Positions 41,670 to 50,639 of a stretch of DNA of 64,000 nucleotides are shown one piece after another; positions within the stretch are counted from its first letter, which is position 1; the number at the start of each line of letters is the position of its first letter. A model generated the notes under the pieces. It searched no databases. It was not told the origin of the DNA and saw nothing but the letters and a program-made list of their open reading frames with translations. This DNA comes from Sphingomonas qomolangmaensis (GTDB taxonomy: Bacteria > Pseudomonadota > Alphaproteobacteria > Sphingomonadales > Sphingomonadaceae). The DNA lies in assembly GCF_024496245.1 (NCBI RefSeq), contig NZ_CP101740.1:1239501-1303500 (forward strand), in the 5' to 3' direction. Both the position numbers and the translations under genes were made by a program.

Positions 41670-41870
41670 CCGCGAGGCCACAGCGACGTTGCGGAGGTTA
41701 CCGGCCTTGCGGTCAAGCCTAAGCCGCCGACCTGTGCCATCGCGTGACGCGCAACACCATCAACATAAATCGCAGCCAGCGCCAGCAGCCGCCGAACCTG
41801 GTTCGCGTGGCCGCTCAAACGCGCGAGCCTTCGGCGACCAGCCCGTTGAAATCCTCCCGCAACACAACAG
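41670..41870 (-). pseudogene. Remnant of an IS630-type transposase N-terminus
   Basis: The minus strand encodes RRLARLSGHANQVRRLLALAAIYVDGVARHAMAQVGGLGL, close to the opening helix-turn-helix of IS630-family transposases (RRLAR...QVRRLLALA-IYDG-SR-DAAR-GGVGL). After GGLGL the expected RDWVLRFNA is disrupted and no catalytic D-D-E domain follows. No terminal inverted repeats could be assigned. A small decayed fragment. Confidence 0.5.
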
Positions 41871-42010
41871 ACGAGACTATCCCAAGCCCCCATAGCCTGC
41901 AATATTGATTCAGATCATGGCCGCTTTGGAAATCCCTCGCGTTGAGTTAGCACCCAAGGGACTTGGCATCAGCCGTCGAGCCGAGGCGCGCGCTGGTATA
42001 AAATACAGTC

Positions 42011-42451
42011 TTATCGAATGGGCGCCCCAATGACTTCTGCGATACGCCGGGTGTCGGGGTTGATCCGATAGATACTACCGTCGTTGTAGCGATAGAGTGA
42101 AGTGGCGGTGTCGCGGTATCGGTCGGCATAGGCTGCCGGGACGTTATTGGTTCGAAGCGCGGCAGGCAGCCTATCGCCCTGCGCATACTGCTTCTTAGCG
42201 AGCCCAGGTGCAACACAGCCGTTGTTTTTCTTTGCTAGTCCACGCGGACAGCTGGCAGTGGCGCTATCTCTCTTCGGCACCCTTCGAAATTCGGTCCTAT
42301 CGCGCTTGTCAAAGTGCCGAATCTGGCCTTTTTGTTTCTGAGACGCACTGTTGCCTTTTCCATGCCCCTTGCCCTGATTGCCAGCTAAAGCCGGAACCGA
42401 TATCAGCAAAGCTGCAATCGCCAAGCCGCGGAGCATATTGTTTATGTTCAT
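42011..42451 (-). CDS. Small exported basic protein of unknown function
   Basis: 146 residues. Signal peptide MNINNMLRGLAIAALLISVPALAG, a Lys/Gly/Gln-rich segment (about 25-60), then two short repeats around CPRGLAKKNNGCVAPGLAKKQ with two cysteines, and a C-terminal region LPAALRTNNVPAAYADRYRDTATSLYRYNDGSIYRINPDTRRIAEVI that looks like an RcnB-type or Ni/Co-regulator-like small barrel. I recall similar proteins in sphingomonads but know of no function. Its DNA is more AT-rich than the core region, suiting the island context. Confidence 0.7.
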   Translation of the reverse strand: MNINNMLRGLAIAALLISVPALAGNQGKGHGKGNSASQKQKGQIRHFDKRDRTEFRRVPKRDSATASCPRGLAKKNNGCVAPGLAKKQYAQGDRLPAALRTNNVPAAYADRYRDTATSLYRYNDGSIYRINPDTRRIAEVIGAPIR

Positions 42452-43042
42452 TATATCTCCCCAATACGTTATATTCGGCGCAAATAAAGAACACTCACTT
42501 AAAGCGGATGGTGAATTACGGATTAGGCATTAGGACCAAGGTGTCATCAACCCGACCTTTGAACCACGGGTGGTCGCAATTGCACAATTGAAGCTAGCTC
42601 GAACTTTAAGAAATTACGGCATTAAAAACATCATGCAATATTGTCTTTATTGGTTCGACGTCTCACAACTGAAATTGGTGCCATATTCGTGTTGCACATA
42701 GACCGCAGGAGCGCCGTATTGATGGGCCAGGCTAAGCCCATTCGTTCCGTTGCGTGACGCCCTGCCACAATGTTTTGGACTGAGATTCGAAGGGGATGCG
42801 ATCAGCTCGATCGACCGCAAGGATCCGGATCATACCGCTGAGCCCACCAAGGCCATTCGATAGGACACTGTTGCGGATAAAGTCCGAGCCATTGGGCGCA
42901 CGTTGACCTTGGCCTAGCCTGACTATTTCCATGTTCACTCCATGAAGTATTCACTTCTAGTCGGTAACGGCGTCGGAATAGCCGGGCGCAAATACACCCT
43001 TTGAACGGCGCCACCGCCTAAGGGACGGTGCCACGTTGGCGT
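42452..43042. other. AT-richer gene-free stretch
   Basis: About 590 bp with no supported gene; the two overlapping minus-strand frames near 42732-43014 look spurious. Lower GC than the surroundings. It probably holds the promoter of the exported protein at its left edge. Confidence 0.5.
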
Positions 43043-45202
43043 CTAGCTTTGTAAGGCCATCATAGACGTGCGTGCTGTGAGCAGCTCCGTCGTATCTGCG
43101 GTGTTCAAACCTTGGCTGAATAGAAACCCCTGCATGACCGGACAGCTCTTGTGTCGAAGCAATTCGAGTTGTTCTGCAGTTTCCACACCCTCGGCGACGC
43201 AGTCGAGGTTAAGCTGCCGAGCCAAATCAAGGATGCTGTAGACAATTGCCGCCGTACCTGCATCGTTCACGAGATCGCGAATGAACGACCGGTCGATCTT
43301 GATCCGATCCAGCGGAAAACGCCTCAAATAACCGAGCGACGACCAGCCCGTTCCGAAGTCGTCCAGTGACAAAGCAACGCCAAGGCCTTTGAGATCTCGC
43401 ATGATCCGAAGCGTTCTCTCGGTATCGTCGAGCGTGATGCTTTCGGTCAGTTCCAGCTCCAGCCATTGGGGTGCGAGCCCTGACCGCTCCAGCGCATCGG
43501 CCACGACCGCTACGATGTCGCCGCGATAGAATTGCTGCGACGAGAGATTGACCGCGATCCGTACGGGCGCAAGCCCGGCAGCTTGCCAGGCTGCGGCTTG
43601 GGCGCAAGCCATTCCGAGCACCCACCGCCCCACCTCGACCATCTGACCATGCTCCTCAAGCAGGGGGATGAACAAGCCCGGTGCGATCAGGCCTTGAGTA
43701 GGGTGATGCCACCGCAGCAGCGCTTCTAGTCCCGTTATCATGCCGGTCTCGAGCAGGACCTGAGGCTGAAAATGAAGCTCAAATTCGCCTCGTGCACACG
43801 CGCCGTGTAGATCGTGCGAAAGAATGTGCCAGCGTTCCGCCGCCATACTAAGGTCACGGCTGAATAGCCGGTGCGTGCCGCGCCCTTTCTTTTTTACCTG
43901 GTACATCGCGGTGTCGGCGGCCTGTAATAAGGCGGCAGGACTATCTCCGTCGCCAGGATACAGGCTAATACCAATGCTTGCCCCAATGTGCAGCTCACGA
44001 CCAGCGATGCTGAAGGCGGGTTCAAGAGCCGCTATGATCCTTTCGGCCAGCGCTTCTGCATCGGCGGGCCCCGAAAGTTCGGCGGCAACGACGAACTCAT
44101 CGCCGCCAAGGCGTGCAGCGGTATCGCCATCGCGCAGCACGCCCCGCAATCGCATCGAAACCTTTTCCAGCAGTTCGTCCCCCACAAAATGCCCCAAACT
44201 GTCGTTGACATGTTTGAAATGGTCGAGGTCGAGAAGAAGCAGTGCCACCTGATTTCGGTCGCGCCGCGCATGAGCGATCGCCACGGTCAACCGATCCGCA
44301 AGCATCGTGCGGTTCGGCAATCCGGTTAATGCGTCATGCAGCGCGAGGTGGCGTATCCGCGCGTCTGCCTCTTTGCGCTCGCGAATGTCCCTGAAGGTGC
44401 ACTGAGCCAGTGGGCGGCCGCCCACGTGATAGGTGCTTCCAATGACTTCGACCGAGACAAGGGTGCCATCCGGGTCCGCCCAGCTCCAGTCCTCCCATTT
44501 CATCTCGCCCTCTTCGCGCAGCGCGCTCAGGGCGGCGTAACCCGCATTGGCATATTTGAACGGAGGCAACGTGGCGAAGCTTTTGCCTTTAAGCGTGCCA
44601 ACTTCTATCCCGAACATAGCAGCGCACCGGGCGTTAGCATCGATAACCGTGCCATGCTCGCAATCTATCACCAAAATTCCATCACCTGCGGTCTCGAACA
44701 ACCGACGATGCCGCTGCTCCGAATCACGTAGCGCGACCTCCGCCGATTGTCGGGCTTTGATTTCGGCTTCGAGTTGGGTCTTCTGCGCGTCCAACGAGAC
44801 ATGTGCGCGACGCAAGGCGATATGCGTGCGCACTCGCGCAAGCAGTTCTTCGACCTGGAACGGCTTACTAACGTAATCAATACCACCCGCATCGAACGCC
44901 GCGATTTTGCTGTCGACGTCGTTCAGCGCCGTCATAAAAATTACCGGTATATCTCGGGTTCCCTTTCGCAATTTTAGGCGGCGGCAGGTTTCGTGTCCGT
45001 CAAGGTCGGGCATCATAACGTCGAGGAGAATGAGGTCAGGAACGGCGAACGCAGCACGTTCAAGCGCCTCGTACCCGCCCAAAGCGACTAATACCTCATA
45101 CCCATGTTCTTCTAGGTGTTCGACGACAACACCCAGGTTTACGGGGCTATCATCAACTATCAGGACTGTATCACGCTCACCTGATTTAGTTCGCGCGCTC
45201 AT
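43043..45202 (-). CDS. Response regulator with REC-PAS-GGDEF-EAL domains
   Basis: 719 residues: receiver domain (about 10-130; phospho-acceptor Asp61 in LILLDVMMPD, VIFMTALND, Lys in VSKPFQ), a short coiled coil, a PAS domain (about 165-285), GGDEF (about 290-460; ARLGGDEFVVAAEL intact) and EAL (about 470-715; GLEALLRWHHPTQG with an intact EAL, ELTESITLDDTERT, DDFGTGWSSLGYLRRFPLDRIKID). Both the cyclase and phosphodiesterase motifs look complete, so it may switch between making and degrading c-di-GMP. Its ATG overlaps the stop of the hybrid kinase gene by 4 bp, so that kinase is the likely phosphodonor. Confidence 0.93.
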   Translation of the reverse strand: MSARTKSGERDTVLIVDDSPVNLGVVVEHLEEHGYEVLVALGGYEALERAAFAVPDLILLDVMMPDLDGHETCRRLKLRKGTRDIPVIFMTALNDVDSKIAAFDAGGIDYVSKPFQVEELLARVRTHIALRRAHVSLDAQKTQLEAEIKARQSAEVALRDSEQRHRRLFETAGDGILVIDCEHGTVIDANARCAAMFGIEVGTLKGKSFATLPPFKYANAGYAALSALREEGEMKWEDWSWADPDGTLVSVEVIGSTYHVGGRPLAQCTFRDIRERKEADARIRHLALHDALTGLPNRTMLADRLTVAIAHARRDRNQVALLLLDLDHFKHVNDSLGHFVGDELLEKVSMRLRGVLRDGDTAARLGGDEFVVAAELSGPADAEALAERIIAALEPAFSIAGRELHIGASIGISLYPGDGDSPAALLQAADTAMYQVKKKGRGTHRLFSRDLSMAAERWHILSHDLHGACARGEFELHFQPQVLLETGMITGLEALLRWHHPTQGLIAPGLFIPLLEEHGQMVEVGRWVLGMACAQAAAWQAAGLAPVRIAVNLSSQQFYRGDIVAVVADALERSGLAPQWLELELTESITLDDTERTLRIMRDLKGLGVALSLDDFGTGWSSLGYLRRFPLDRIKIDRSFIRDLVNDAGTAAIVYSILDLARQLNLDCVAEGVETAEQLELLRHKSCPVMQGFLFSQGLNTADTTELLTARTSMMALQS

Positions 45203-47472
45203 GCGGCTTCCTTACCAGCAAGCTGCTGTTGAACCAGTTTCAACACAGCGGGCGACTGGTATCCGGCCGCTAGTGTCTGAAGACGGTCGGCAAAGGGTTC
45301 GTATTCCGAACCCATCGCGGCGATGTCGACCGCAAGCGCGCGAATTGCTCGCATATTGCCGGCGCGAGCATGCTCCAGCAGCAATCGTAGCTGGCTTTCG
45401 CCCGGGGGGATCAGCGGACGAGATATGCAGCTATCGTCGCCATCGCCGACGCGGGGCTTGGCGAGCAGATCGGTGATCACCTGTTCCAACGATAGCAACC
45501 TGATCGGCTTCACGAGTAGGCGATCGGCGCCCGCGGAGTGCGCCTCCGCTTCGAGCCTAGACGATCGGCTTGCAGTGATCGCAACGACTGGTAGCTGGCG
45601 CAGGCTGGGGCGGTGACGCAGCTGGCGCAAAGTTTCGAGGCCGCCCATCACCGGCATCTTCATGTCGACGATTATGAGATCAGGCTGCGCGCGCTCGACC
45701 ATATCGAGCGCTTCAAGTCCGTCGCGAGCTTCGCGCACCTTGAAACCCTGTCCCTCGAGCGCCTCGCGCAGAATGCTGCGGTCGGTTTCGCTGTCGTCGA
45801 CCACCAGAATGTCATGGCCGCCCCCCGAAGTGATGGGATGAGTCAACGCGGGGATCGATGGCGCAAGTAGCGTGACCGGTAGCTCTACGCTGAAGCGACT
45901 GCCGCAGCCGATGACGCTTTCGACCCTAATCTCGCCTGCCATCATGTCGACGATCCGGCGAGCGATACTAAGCCCGAGACCCGTGCCGCCGCTGCGTTCA
46001 GTTGCACTCCCTACCTGCTCGAACGGCTCGAAGATCCTCTGCAGCTGCTCAGGGGCAATGCCAGCACCGGTATCGACTACGTCGAACCGCAACCGCACGC
46101 TTCCCCCGCCCCATCCTACAGTAGAGACTTCGAGCCCTATCTCACCTCGGGCGGTAAACTTCACTGCATTACCAAGCAGGTTAATAAGTACCTGCCGCAG
46201 CCGTTTCGCGTCGGCTAGCACCCGGTCGGGCACGTCAACGGCAATATCCACCTTAAAGACTAGGCCCTTTTCCTGAGCGCGCAGTCGGATCATCTCCGTC
46301 ACGCCGGCGACGCAAGCGCGGAGATGGACTGCTGACGCCAATAGCTCGAGCTTGCCCGCTTCAACCTTGGAAATGTCCAGGATGTCGGTAATCAATGCCA
46401 ATAGATGCGTACCGCTTTCATGGATTGTGCCGACGGCCGATCGTTGCCGTTGCGTAAGCGCGTCACGCTCGAGCAATTGTGCGTAGCCAATGATGGCGTT
46501 GAGCGGTGTGCGAAGCTCGTGGCTCATATTCGCAAGGAACTGAGATTTGGCGGCACTGGCCGCCTCGGCGGCGGCATGCGCTTGGGCAAGTAACTGACCA
46601 TGCTTGTCCTGTTGGCGCTCCCTTGCCTCGTACTGGCGCCGCACGTGGAAAAACCGGTAGACGAGGAATATTGCACTCAGCAATGTCCACGCGCCGATGA
46701 TAATCATGTAAAAGTGCTCCGGCGCCAAATGTACGCCTTCGAACGTAATCTCCTCAAGTTTTACTGAGAACTCGCCGGGTTTAGTTCCAGTGCCCGAGAT
46801 GAGCTCGACGGCAACAACGTTTTGGAATGATCGGCTCGCTTGCTTAGAGCTAAGCCGCTGGCTGGCCGCCCACCAGGGCTCGACCTCAAAGCGTTCAGGT
46901 AACAACTCGATCTGGTTATAACCCTGGACCACTTCAAACTCAGTCGTGTTAGGCTTGACAGACGCATCGGTGCCGACGCGGCTAAAGGCGGGATCAAAAT
47001 CCTTAATGCCAATGCGCAATCTTGTAGGTGGGCCGCGATAATGTAGCTTGACTAATATTTTCGATGCATAGGATAAATCGACGCCTTTGCCTGGCGTCGT
47101 CGCGTTGAAGACCAGGCCGTAACCGCAAAATGGGAACGCCGCCTTCTTTCCTAATTCACAAGACCAGGAAAGGGGCGCTGTTTTATGTATCGAAAGCTTG
47201 GAATCTCCGCCGTTTGAACGATCGTCAAAAGAATAAGGCGAAGCCCGGGTCGAGCTCGGCGTTAGGCTCATCGTTTCGCGAGTTAGCGCCTCCTGACCCA
47301 GAACCGCTGCGAGCGTCAGGACGAGAAGTAAGAAGACAGCCGCCTCAGCCGTAAAGCCCCCGGCCCGCGACCATATGCCGCCGGACTGACGGACCTCGCC
47401 ATTTTGGTTGTTGCAGTCAGGGTTGGACAATTCGCGGGTTTGGCGGAGAGCAGGAGGCAGGTTCGGAGCCAC
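45199..47472 (-). CDS. Membrane hybrid sensor histidine kinase
   Basis: 757 residues from a GTG at 47472. TM1 about 40-60 (AAVFLLLVLTLAAVLG), an extracytoplasmic sensor (about 65-250) of unrecognised type, TM2 about 255-275 (MIIIGAWTLLSAIFLVYRFF), a coiled coil, HisKA (about 315-380; phospho-His in FLANMSHELRTPLNAIIGYAQLL), HATPase (LINLLGNAVKFT, DTGAGIAPEQLQRIFEPFEQ, GGTGLGLSIAR), and a receiver domain (about 550-665; DLIIVDMKMPVMGG). The last ~80 residues are a helical tail that may be a degenerate Hpt. The stop overlaps the start of the GGDEF-EAL regulator, forming a two-gene c-di-GMP signalling unit. Confidence 0.92.
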   Translation of the reverse strand: MAPNLPPALRQTRELSNPDCNNQNGEVRQSGGIWSRAGGFTAEAAVFLLLVLTLAAVLGQEALTRETMSLTPSSTRASPYSFDDRSNGGDSKLSIHKTAPLSWSCELGKKAAFPFCGYGLVFNATTPGKGVDLSYASKILVKLHYRGPPTRLRIGIKDFDPAFSRVGTDASVKPNTTEFEVVQGYNQIELLPERFEVEPWWAASQRLSSKQASRSFQNVVAVELISGTGTKPGEFSVKLEEITFEGVHLAPEHFYMIIIGAWTLLSAIFLVYRFFHVRRQYEARERQQDKHGQLLAQAHAAAEAASAAKSQFLANMSHELRTPLNAIIGYAQLLERDALTQRQRSAVGTIHESGTHLLALITDILDISKVEAGKLELLASAVHLRACVAGVTEMIRLRAQEKGLVFKVDIAVDVPDRVLADAKRLRQVLINLLGNAVKFTARGEIGLEVSTVGWGGGSVRLRFDVVDTGAGIAPEQLQRIFEPFEQVGSATERSGGTGLGLSIARRIVDMMAGEIRVESVIGCGSRFSVELPVTLLAPSIPALTHPITSGGGHDILVVDDSETDRSILREALEGQGFKVREARDGLEALDMVERAQPDLIIVDMKMPVMGGLETLRQLRHRPSLRQLPVVAITASRSSRLEAEAHSAGADRLLVKPIRLLSLEQVITDLLAKPRVGDGDDSCISRPLIPPGESQLRLLLEHARAGNMRAIRALAVDIAAMGSEYEPFADRLQTLAAGYQSPAVLKLVQQQLAGKEAA

Positions 47473-47869
47473 GGCATTCGCTGCTTTCTTATGTGCCCGG
47501 CCCTTACCGTGATCCCCTCCATTAGGCCGAAATCGTTAGTGAGAAGTTACGATCCATCCCAAAGGAGAGACGATTTAATCCATGAGCATCAAGATCAAGC
47601 CGTTTCGGGTATCAAAGGCGACGGTTCAACGGGTTATCGCCCCTCTCGTGCATAGAAACCACTGATCAATAGCGCCAGCGGGGCATCGTCGACGCATTCT
47701 GTATATCCGCATGAAGCGTCAGTGTGGGCCTGAGGACCCACTTCCCGGCCATTCGCGGCTTAGTTCGGCTACTCAACTTCGGTCATTCATTCATGTCCGC
47801 GCGGAGTTGATTTCGCAGGTGGTCCGCTTGCCCAAAGGCACGCCGACTTTCCCAAAAAGGATCCTTTCG
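47473..47869. other. Gene-free stretch before the TonB-receptor fragment
   Basis: About 400 bp. It contains an AAAGGAG-preceded 23-codon micro-frame starting at 47582 (MSIKIKPFRV...), which I do not consider a gene, and the dispersed repeat at 47735. Confidence 0.4.
47735..47795 (+). repeat. Dispersed ~60-bp repeat, copy A
   Basis: GACCCACTT-CGGCCATTCGCG-TT-GTTC-GG-T-CTCAACT-C-CATTC-TTC pattern, shared almost base for base with 55264-55324. Both copies are in the island, in the same orientation and in non-coding DNA. Confidence 0.6.
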
Positions 47870-48655
47870 GGAAACCTCCGGCCTTCTCGATCGCCCTTCT
47901 CAGGCAGCACAGGCTGCGGGCCTACGCAGCGGCCAGCGAACCAGCAATATCCGGCATTGCTGAGCTATTTCCCGGGATATGTCGCGCCCACCACCAACCC
48001 CTATGATCGCGTGACCGATGTCCATGCCGAGCTTCGCGCCCGCAACGAACATGGCGGCCTTTCGGCGCATGCGGTGTGGGACGTCGGCGATCGCAGCACC
48101 ATCACGTCGATCACCGCATGGCGCTATTGGGATTGGACCCCCGCGAACGACCGCGATTACACCCGCCTGCCGATCTATACGAAGGTGAACAACCCCACCG
48201 TTCAGGATCAATACTCGCAGGAATTCCGCTTCAATCACCAGGGCAACGGGTTCGATTTCGTCACCGGCTTGTTCGCAGTCCGTCAGAAGATCCGCACCTG
48301 CGGCATGCAGGATACGGGGCCCGCGGCTAGCAAGTGGCTGCTCAACCCGACCAGCGCGCTGTCGACCAATCCAACGGTGATCAACAACGTCGTGGCGATC
48401 AACGACACCCGGCTCGATAACACCAGCCTGGCGGCGTACGGCAAGCTGAACTGGGAGGTCACCGACCGGCTGACGCTGTCGCCGGGGCCGCGGGTGAATT
48501 ACGACAAGAAGCAGGGACTGTACGATTCGGTGGTGACCGGCACCGCGTCGAACGGGACGCGGCAGATCGCCATGCAGCGCTCGGCGAGGTCGATCGACAA
48601 CACACGGACAGTGCCGCGACGCGCCCGGTTAGCCTTTGCAAAACCTGCTTATTAG
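47870..48655 (+). pseudogene. Internal fragment of a TonB-dependent receptor
   Basis: An open frame of about 260 codons encodes part of a 22-strand receptor barrel: PGYVAPTTNPYDRVTDVHAELRARNEHGG, STITSITAWRYWDWTP, YSQEFRFNHQGNGFDFVTGLFAVRQ and LAAYGKLNWEVTDRLTLSPG are typical alternating barrel strands of sphingomonad receptors. The plug, TonB box and C-terminal strands are missing on both sides (family length is usually 700-1000). There is no plausible start with signal peptide, so the product is not functional as a receptor. Confidence 0.8.
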
Positions 48656-48706
48656 GCTAGCTCCCGGGCCGAGACGGTGCGGCCTACGCACCTGAACGAG
48701 GTCGAG

Positions 48707-49708
48707 ATGTCTGGACAGGGCCCGGGTTCGCAAGTTTGGCGAGCAGAACACTTACGGCTTGCCGTTGACGCTGCTTGCGTTGCCCTGTGGTCATGGAACG
48801 TCATGACGAATCGTTTCACGATGGACGAACAGGCTTTTGCTCTTTGGGGCCTGCCCTGGTCCGACGAAGTGCGGTTCGAACAGCTTTCTGCCCATATTCA
48901 TCCCGCCGACCGGGACCGTGTGCGGGCAGCGTTTGAGGCCACGCGATCCGTCACCGGGTCATTCGAGATCGATTTTCGAATAATGGTAGATGATTCTGTT
49001 CGCTGGGTATCGTCCAGAGGACAAGGTGCCGACTCAAATATCGCCGAACATACGATGTTCGGGATCTTTTTGGATGTGACGGGGCGAAAGCAGGCGGAGG
49101 AGGGCAATGAGCTGCTTGCCGGCGAGATGAGCCACCGAGTGAAGAATCTTCTCTCGCTCGCGGTAGGTTTGACTAACCTTACGTACCGATCCGCCGCCAC
49201 TACGCAGGAAATGCTGACCGGTCTTACTGACAGGCTTACCGCCCTCGGGCGGGCGCACGACCTCGTAAGGCCGCTACCGGGGGCCGAAGGCAAATCGGTG
49301 TTGCTCGGAGACCTTTTCTCGATTCTGCTGTCGCCGTACGACGATAAGGACGCTTTCTCAGGACGGATTCGGATCGCCGTCACCCGGATGGGTGTCGGTG
49401 AGGAGTGCGCAACGACGCTGGCAATGGTTATCCATGAAATGGCTACAAATTCTGTTAAGCACGGTGCTTTGTCCTGTAAGGAAGGTGTGCTCAACGTGAC
49501 GAGCAATGTGGATTCAGAATTCGTCGTGCTCACGTGGGCGGAAACCGGCGGTCCAGAGATCGAAAGCACGCCGAAGCTCACGGGCTTCGGCAATCGCATG
49601 ATAGAGCGTAGCATTACCCAGCGGCTAGCGGGGGCACTCAAGTACGATTGGCAGTCTACTGGGCTGGTCGCGACGCTATCCCTGCGAAAGGACCGCCTAG
49701 CTACGTAG
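48707..49708 (+). CDS. PAS-HWE histidine kinase, soluble
   Basis: 333 residues. PAS domain about 10-125 (WRAEHLRLAVDAACVALWSWNVMTNRFTMDEQAFALWGLP ... FGIFLDVTGRKQAEE), then an HWE-type dimerisation/phospho-His box GEMSHRVKNLLSLAVGL and an ATPase domain with the N-box HEMATNSVKHGALS, a WAETGGP segment and FGNRMIERSI. HWE kinases commonly sense light, oxygen or general stress and feed PhyR-type regulators; here no cognate regulator is adjacent. Start at 48707 (MSGQGPG) with GAGG about 10 nt upstream. Confidence 0.9.
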   Translation: MSGQGPGSQVWRAEHLRLAVDAACVALWSWNVMTNRFTMDEQAFALWGLPWSDEVRFEQLSAHIHPADRDRVRAAFEATRSVTGSFEIDFRIMVDDSVRWVSSRGQGADSNIAEHTMFGIFLDVTGRKQAEEGNELLAGEMSHRVKNLLSLAVGLTNLTYRSAATTQEMLTGLTDRLTALGRAHDLVRPLPGAEGKSVLLGDLFSILLSPYDDKDAFSGRIRIAVTRMGVGEECATTLAMVIHEMATNSVKHGALSCKEGVLNVTSNVDSEFVVLTWAETGGPEIESTPKLTGFGNRMIERSITQRLAGALKYDWQSTGLVATLSLRKDRLAT

Positions 49709-49849
49709 TCGATGCTGGATGTTCGGAGGACGATACATCCGGGTTGCGATGTTTCATTCAAACAGCGGCTTCGGGTGGGCGCAGCCGCTGTGTCAACGAC
49801 GATGAATTTAACAATATCATAACGCCCATCGTACAGCCTTGTCTCGCCG

Positions 49850-50020
49850 ATGACCTGTCACGACCTCATAGCCTTAATCGACGCAGTCGATACCACCACC
49901 ACCGCCCGGATAGCGGCTGCCGCGGTCAGTGCGGCTCCGTCAGCGGCTAATGACCTGGTAAATGCTCGTCGAAGTCTCTCCAGCCAAGCGCTAGATATGA
50001 GCAGAGCTATCGATGAATAG
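49850..50020 (+). CDS. Possible 56-residue small protein
   Basis: An ATG frame of 56 codons ending TAG encodes MTCHDLIALIDAVDTTTTAR..., a mildly acidic, Ala-rich peptide predicted to be helical, with third-position G/C preference like real genes. No clear Shine-Dalgarno sequence is visible and no family is recognised. It may be chance. Confidence 0.3.
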   Translation: MTCHDLIALIDAVDTTTTARIAAAAVSAAPSAANDLVNARRSLSSQALDMSRAIDE

Positions 50021-50130
50021 CGGCCCCGCGCTCCGGTCACCGAAATAGGGCACATAGCTGCCGCCGGCAGCTTCATGAACAAACGGCCGCTTACGCCATC
50101 AGGGCGCACGAAAGCAGACGGACCGCAATG

Positions 50131-50470
50131 ACCCACATTCGGTCATTCAGACGACCTGTCCCGCTTCCCAGAAGCGGACGCTTATTCATCTCGGCCCTGC
50201 ACGGCAGCTCAGCGTCCTAATATCGGACATTCAAGCTGCACGCCGACGTACCTGAGAGCCGCCGTTCATTCACCGGCGCAACAGTCAGTCCGAGCGGCTG
50301 GCGCTGGGACGTTCCGGCCGGTCGACGCCGCGACTGGCAATGTCTGACGGCGCCGACACCGGCCATTCGTGGAACCGCTTGAGCCCAGTTGCCCGGCCGT
50401 GTGGTGGTTTGCGACGGACCGGGATACCTCCGGCGACGCCATGAAGCCACCGTTCGTTCAGCAACCCGAT
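50131..50470. repeat. Degenerate quasi-periodic repeat with CATTC-like core
   Basis: Cores of the form GG(T/A/C)CATTC or close variants (GTTCATTC, GACGTTCC, CGTTCGTTC) occur near 50143, 50185, 50229, 50267, 50309, 50364 and 50456, i.e. mostly 38-55 bp apart with poorly conserved spacers. It looks like an old tandem array or stacked copies of the element seen at 47735 and 55264. Confidence 0.45.
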
Positions 50471-50639
50471 GATCCGGTGGTTTGGCGATGGGGACTGTCC
50501 GGATTGGGGCCGCGAACCGGAGAAGCAGACCTTTATCACCAAGTGGGTTGAATCGCGCGATTCGTGACCGTTGTGACCAGACCGCTTTCCGCGGCCAGAT
50601 CGTGTTGAGTGATCAGCGCCAACAATCCCGCCGCGAGAC

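Larger units (their letters stand above)
49709..50639. other. Long stretch of mostly non-coding DNA
   Basis: About 930 bp between the HWE kinase and the defence operon. It contains one possible 56-codon small gene (49850-50020) and a degenerate quasi-periodic repeat (50131-50470). Other frames lack gene character. Confidence 0.5.

Noticed and set aside
47582..47665. Small gene with AAAGGAG upstream
   Set aside because: Only 27 or fewer codons, no family, and the SD spacing is too long; left as non-coding.
50131..50470. CRISPR array
   Set aside because: The repeated cores are only 5-8 bases, imperfect, and spacers differ in length; there are no cas genes. It is a degenerate repeat instead.
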